The notes under the pieces: generated by a model
Databases searched by the model: none
Seen by the model: only the letters and a program-made list of their open reading frames with translations
What the model was told of the DNA's origin: nothing
Program-made: the position numbers and the translations under genes
Source of the DNA: Bacteroidota bacterium
Lineage (GTDB): Bacteria > Bacteroidota > Bacteroidia > UKL13-3
Direction: 5' to 3'
DNA: 51,305 nt
NCBI GenBank assembly: GCA_040388375.1
Contig: JAZKBU010000018.1
Location: 1-51,305, forward strand
In this document: positions 48,189 to 51,305 of the stretch, piece by piece
Layout: each line of letters starts with the position of its first letter
How positions within the stretch are numbered: position 1 is the stretch's first letter

Positions 48189-48677
48189 ATGGAATTATTA
48201 ACACGCGAATCAATATTAGAAAAGTTTAATACCGTTAATGAATTAAGTGAATCAGACCAATTACTTTTAGCAAAAGCCAAAGAAGCCAGTAAAAACGCCT
48301 ATGCTCCATACTCTAAATTTAATGTAGGCTGTGCCTTACTGCTGGCTAACAATGAAATTATTTTAGGTAATAACCAGGAAAATATTGCTTATCCTTCAGG
48401 GTTATGTGCTGAGCGTGTTGCTATATTCCATGCAGGTTCAAACTATCCTGATGTAGCTATAAAAGCAATGGCTGTAACAGCTTTTGCAACCGGGTACGAA
48501 GTAACTGAACCCGTTATGCCTTGTGGCGCCTGTTTACAAAGTATCAGTGAATTTGAGTTGCGTTTTAAAGAGCCTATTAAAATTATTTTACAAGGTAATA
48601 CCGGCTCTATTTATGTGGCCAATGGCACCAAAAACTTTTTGCCTTTTCAATTTTATATTCAGGAATTAGGCGGATAA
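48189..48677 (+). CDS. cdd: Cytidine deaminase
   Basis: A 162-residue enzyme of the homotetrameric type that converts cytidine and deoxycytidine to uridine forms. Zinc site: Cys-Ala-Glu in YPSGLCAERVA and the two further cysteines in MPCGACLQS. The substrate loop SKFNVGCALLLANNEIILGN is conserved. ATG 48189 is used; a TTG at 48183 would add two residues. It is divergent from tatD. The stop is 5 bp from that of the convergent YjbR gene, with no hairpin. Confidence 0.95.
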   Translation: MELLTRESILEKFNTVNELSESDQLLLAKAKEASKNAYAPYSKFNVGCALLLANNEIILGNNQENIAYPSGLCAERVAIFHAGSNYPDVAIKAMAVTAFATGYEVTEPVMPCGACLQSISEFELRFKEPIKIILQGNTGSIYVANGTKNFLPFQFYIQELGG

Positions 48678-48682
48678 TTCAG

Positions 48683-49036
48683 TTATAAATTACTTAACTC
48701 CTGCTGTAGTTTTTTGGTAAGCGACTGTACTATTAATTGGTAAGAATCATCAACCATTTGTAATATTATTTTATCGCTTACATCCTCGTTAAACGTTACT
48801 GTATTCCAATGTTGTTTATTCATATGGAAGCCCGGCTTAACCGCACCGTATGAAGCTCTCCATTCAATTGCCTTCTCAGGATCGCATTTTAAATTAACAC
48901 TTACCGGATTACTTAATGATGTTAAGGCAAACATTTTACCCATTACCTTAAATACCAAAGTATCGTTATCAAAAGGAAAGGTTTCTTCTACTCCTTTTTT
49001 ATCAATACAATATTCTCTTAACTGTTCTATGTTCAT
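48683..49036 (-). CDS. MmcQ/YjbR-family DNA-binding-like protein
   Basis: A 117-residue protein with the YjbR fold: MNIEQLREYCIDKKGVEETF, FPFDNDTLVFKVMGKMFAL and SVNLKCDPEKAIEWRASYGA followed by PGFHMNKQHWNTVTF. All family landmarks are present. YjbR/MmcQ proteins have a double-wing fold related to DNA-binding domains; their biochemical role is unknown. Its ATG overlaps the TGA of the upstream beta-barrel gene (ATGA), so both are translated from one transcript. There is no clear functional link to the barrel. Confidence 0.88.
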   Translation of the reverse strand: MNIEQLREYCIDKKGVEETFPFDNDTLVFKVMGKMFALTSLSNPVSVNLKCDPEKAIEWRASYGAVKPGFHMNKQHWNTVTFNEDVSDKIILQMVDDSYQLIVQSLTKKLQQELSNL

Positions 49037-49656
49037 GGTAATTTTATAAATCTGTATCCTATTGAAAACTGTAACATAGAAGCCCTGGTGCTAAAATCAA
49101 CCGAGTTGCTGTTATTAGCCAGTTGAGCTGCTGCACCTATCTGAGTCAGACTAAAATCGTATCTTACATCAAAGCTTAGTTTCCAAACATCAACACCTAA
49201 GCCCGCTTGTGCGCCCAAAACAAAATTTTTAAAATCGCCTTCTTTTAGTGGGTCTACCGTACCGGAGGCATTACTTATGGTTACATCCTTATCAACTAAA
49301 AATTGAAAATTAGGTCCCGCTGATACCCTTACTAATTTTAATATTTTTTTACCAAACAATACGGGTACATCTATATAGCTTAACTTATTGGAAGCACTGG
49401 AATTATTGTTATTGGCTACACTAAAGTTTAGGTTACGAAATAAAATTTCAGGTTGTATAAAAAAACTAACTAAACCTATTCGGGTATAAGCCCCTAGTAA
49501 AAAACCATTGTAATTATCGGGCGAGCTAAAGCTTTTAAAATCCGATCCTATTACTTGTGTGCTTGTTAAACCCACCTTTGCTCCCAATGCAAATTCCTGT
49601 GCTTTTGAAACAGAGAAACAAACCAAAAACAATAGTAGTAATGTAATTTTATTCAT
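49033..49656 (-). CDS. Outer-membrane beta-barrel protein (porin family)
   Basis: A 207-residue outer-membrane protein. The signal peptide MNKITLLLLFLVCFSVSKAQ is cleaved near AQE. The rest has alternating strands: FALGAKVGLTST, GFLLGAYTRIGLVSFFIQPE, LSYIDVPVLFGKKI, RVSAGPNFQFLVDK, NFVLGAQAGLGVDVWKLSF and the C-terminal SIGYRFIKLP. This matches the PorT/OMP_b-brl_2 family of 8-stranded barrels in Bacteroidota. ATG 49656 begins the signal peptide; the eight extra upstream codons are not used. Pore or adhesin function is unknown. Confidence 0.87.
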   Translation of the reverse strand: MNKITLLLLFLVCFSVSKAQEFALGAKVGLTSTQVIGSDFKSFSSPDNYNGFLLGAYTRIGLVSFFIQPEILFRNLNFSVANNNNSSASNKLSYIDVPVLFGKKILKLVRVSAGPNFQFLVDKDVTISNASGTVDPLKEGDFKNFVLGAQAGLGVDVWKLSFDVRYDFSLTQIGAAAQLANNSNSVDFSTRASMLQFSIGYRFIKLP

Positions 49657-49730
49657 TGTATGTATGCTATTATAAAACAAATTAACAATGAATTTATTTA
49701 TTAAAAAAATTACTTCTCAATAGCTTAAAC

Positions 49731-49764
49731 AAAAGATGCCCGTTGTAGTAACGGGCATCTTTTT
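49731..49764. terminator. Terminator after the T9SS surface protein gene
   Basis: AAAAGATGCCCGTT and AACGGGCATCTTTT form a perfect 14-bp stem around a 5-nt loop, with T-rich flanks on both strands. It lies just downstream of the PKD-protein stop codon and separates that gene from the beta-barrel gene. Confidence 0.88.
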
Positions 49765-49791
49765 GTTTTTAGAGTTGTTCTCTGTTTTTGA

Positions 49792-51305
49792 TTACCTCAT
49801 TAAAGTAAGAGAGCCACTGTACTGGTATTTTTTACCAGCAAAACTGGTTGCAAATATCTGGTACACGTAAGCATCCTGCTGACACTCACCTCCCGTTTTC
49901 TGGTCTATACCGTTCCAGCCTTGTTTTATATCTTTTGTTTGAAACACCAGCTTACCCCAACGGTTATAAACATAAATATCTATCGTCTCAAAGCCTCTCG
50001 CCTGTACATAAAACTGACTGTTACATGGTATACCCGGTACCGGATTACCTCCCTGACAATCTACATTACTTCCTCCCTTACCATCTGTTTTTGGCCAGAA
50101 TACATTCGGGATAAAAACTGTAATATCTGGTTCTATTTCTACATATTTAGTTACCGAATCTACACATCCTTTCACACTAGTCACTCTCAGTTTAACAGCT
50201 ATTTTACCGGTATCTGATGCAAATGATTTTTCTGTTGGATTTGCCTCTGTCGATGTTCTTGGCAAGCCTGTCAATGGGTCTATACCAAAATTCCACCAGT
50301 AAATATTATCAGTATCAGGTTGAGAACGGTTATAGAAAATAAAAGATGGTTTTGCCACTGTGGTAGTGTATTTATTGGGTTCAAAATCAGCTACCGGAGT
50401 TAACCATGCTGTTGATGTTTTTATATCTGAGGTATCACTACAAGTGGTCGTTTTGTTAACCACCACTAATTTGGTTTTGTAACTGCCCGGTGTAGCAAAC
50501 GAAGTACTGAAGTTCACTTGATCTACTGCATCAAGCACAGGCACAACAAAATCATTTACAAACCATATATAATTACTGCCCGGTACACCTGATGGTACTG
50601 CCGTATAGTTTACATTCAACGAAGTAAATGGTGCATGGGTTCTTACACATCCACTGTCTATACCACTAAAGTCAGCTACTGGTTTCTTGTAAATAGTGAA
50701 TATCGCGGTATCGGCTCCGGGTATAGGACATAAATTGATTCCTTTAGGATCTGTCGTTACCACTCTCACCTGTACCAATCCATTGTTGATCTCGGTCTGC
50801 GATGCTCTGTATATCAATGAATCATTGGTCTGTTTTACTATAGTACCTGACTGGTTAACTACTTCCCATGCCAACCCATATGGATGACTTGAGAATTTTG
50901 ATGGTGGGTCTACCACATTGATAGTAAACTCTGCTCCATATTCACATGCTGCCGCATCAGGCCCTAAGTTTACTTTTGGTGGATACTGGATGCGTACATT
51001 GAAACTATCTTTACCTGAACAACCTTCTGGTGTTCTATAGTAATACTGTAGCTTGTATACCTGCTCTTGTAAGCTGTTGCCTACAAACCTGAACATACCA
51101 CCATCTCTGCCATAATCTGCTGTTAAACCCGCTCCTCCACCTGTCAATGACATGGAATCTGAGCCTGAACTTAAAAACAACGGATTTGGGGTTAATACCA
51201 ATCGTAATGAATCTCGTGTTAAACATACTGCACTGTCCTTGATGTTAGCCGTTACTATATCTACTGTAGGTAATCCTTTTACCGTCAGATTGGTCGTATC
51301 GGCTG
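49792..51305 (-). CDS. Large PKD-repeat surface protein with type IX secretion signal (C-terminal part)
   Basis: The reading frame is open to the right edge; about 504 codons are visible and the N terminus is outside. The visible part has several PKD/Ig-like beta-sandwich repeats (for example GSYKTKLVVVNKTTTCSD, then FEPNKYTTTVAKPSFIFYNR and KIAVKLRVTSVKGCVDSVTK). It ends in a gliding-motility-type C-terminal domain: DITVFIPNVFWPKTDGKG, TIDIYVYNRWGKLVFQTKD, GWNG and GSLTLMR. That domain is the sorting signal for type IX secretion (type B), so the protein is exported to the surface. Ligand unknown; adhesion is likely. An internal TTG at 51201 is not the true start. Confidence 0.92.
   Translation of the reverse strand, partial: ADTTNLTVKGLPTVDIVTANIKDSAVCLTRDSLRLVLTPNPLFLSSGSDSMSLTGGGAGLTADYGRDGGMFRFVGNSLQEQVYKLQYYYRTPEGCSGKDSFNVRIQYPPKVNLGPDAAACEYGAEFTINVVDPPSKFSSHPYGLAWEVVNQSGTIVKQTNDSLIYRASQTEINNGLVQVRVVTTDPKGINLCPIPGADTAIFTIYKKPVADFSGIDSGCVRTHAPFTSLNVNYTAVPSGVPGSNYIWFVNDFVVPVLDAVDQVNFSTSFATPGSYKTKLVVVNKTTTCSDTSDIKTSTAWLTPVADFEPNKYTTTVAKPSFIFYNRSQPDTDNIYWWNFGIDPLTGLPRTSTEANPTEKSFASDTGKIAVKLRVTSVKGCVDSVTKYVEIEPDITVFIPNVFWPKTDGKGGSNVDCQGGNPVPGIPCNSQFYVQARGFETIDIYVYNRWGKLVFQTKDIKQGWNGIDQKTGGECQQDAYVYQIFATSFAGKKYQYSGSLTLMR

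Noticed and set aside
1-51305. CRISPR arrays, insertion sequences, prophage or integrase genes
   Set aside because: No regularly spaced direct repeats, transposase, integrase or phage structural genes were seen on either strand.

Overview
The window comes from a low-GC member of the Bacteroidota, probably a free-living, Chitinophaga- or Sphingobacteria-like lineage. The evidence is a type IX secretion (gliding-type) C-terminal sorting domain at the right edge, TAnnTTTG promoter boxes typical of the Bacteroidota sigma factor, very few Shine-Dalgarno sequences, and family content usual for the phylum (Crp-like regulators without an obvious cAMP site, DinB-like proteins, YceI, FkbM methyltransferases, porin-family beta-barrels). 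No insertion sequence, prophage, integrase or CRISPR array was seen. It reads as a chromosomal backbone with a few accessory genes.

Layout. Positions 1-53 hold the 5' part of a minus-strand tRNA-Gln(TTG). A glycosyltransferase and a DedA protein follow, then a terminator and a large OmpA-domain protein. Next are a Crp regulator with a YceI protein, an FkbM methyltransferase, and the overlapping pair rsmI-lnt. From 8957 to 11121 lie a lone SIR2-like gene (a likely defence gene, visibly AT-richer than its surroundings) and a LysR regulator. The regulator diverges from a four-gene RND efflux operon (small membrane protein, adaptor, permease, outer-membrane factor; 11250-17425). A minus-strand cluster at 17512-20036 encodes an SPFH membrane protein, two tandem paralogous PH-like membrane proteins, a ribbon-helix-helix protein and an AhpD-like protein, with a short repetitive tract between the last two.

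From 20205 to 27237 the plus strand carries a lipoprotein, three acetyltransferases, an alpha/beta hydrolase, metG, and a Crp-DUF4345-DinB trio. A hybrid histidine kinase with its response regulator follows on the minus strand. Then comes a compact minus-strand run headed by purH: purH, ruvX, def, gpsA, an ABC exporter, a serine hydrolase and a gamma-carbonic anhydrase (29677-36865). A MocR regulator at 37022-38443 diverges from a plus-strand train of small enzymes (acetyltransferases, DinB, methyltransferase, cupin; 38543-41738). The shared intergenic region has direct repeats and a dyad that look like the MocR operator.

The last 10 kb hold a second FkbM methyltransferase, an SDR reductase, an arginase-fold protein that has lost the canonical metal ligands, an alkyltransferase-like protein with Ala in place of the catalytic Cys, an AlbA-winged-helix regulator, msrB, tatD, cdd, a YjbR protein, an outer-membrane barrel and the C-terminal part of a large PKD-repeat surface protein that runs off the right edge. 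Points most worth follow-up are the solitary SIR2-like gene, the SPFH/PH-like/RHH cluster, the MocR and LysR intergenic control regions, the repeat tract that resembles an in-frame segment of metG, and the arginase-like pseudoenzyme.
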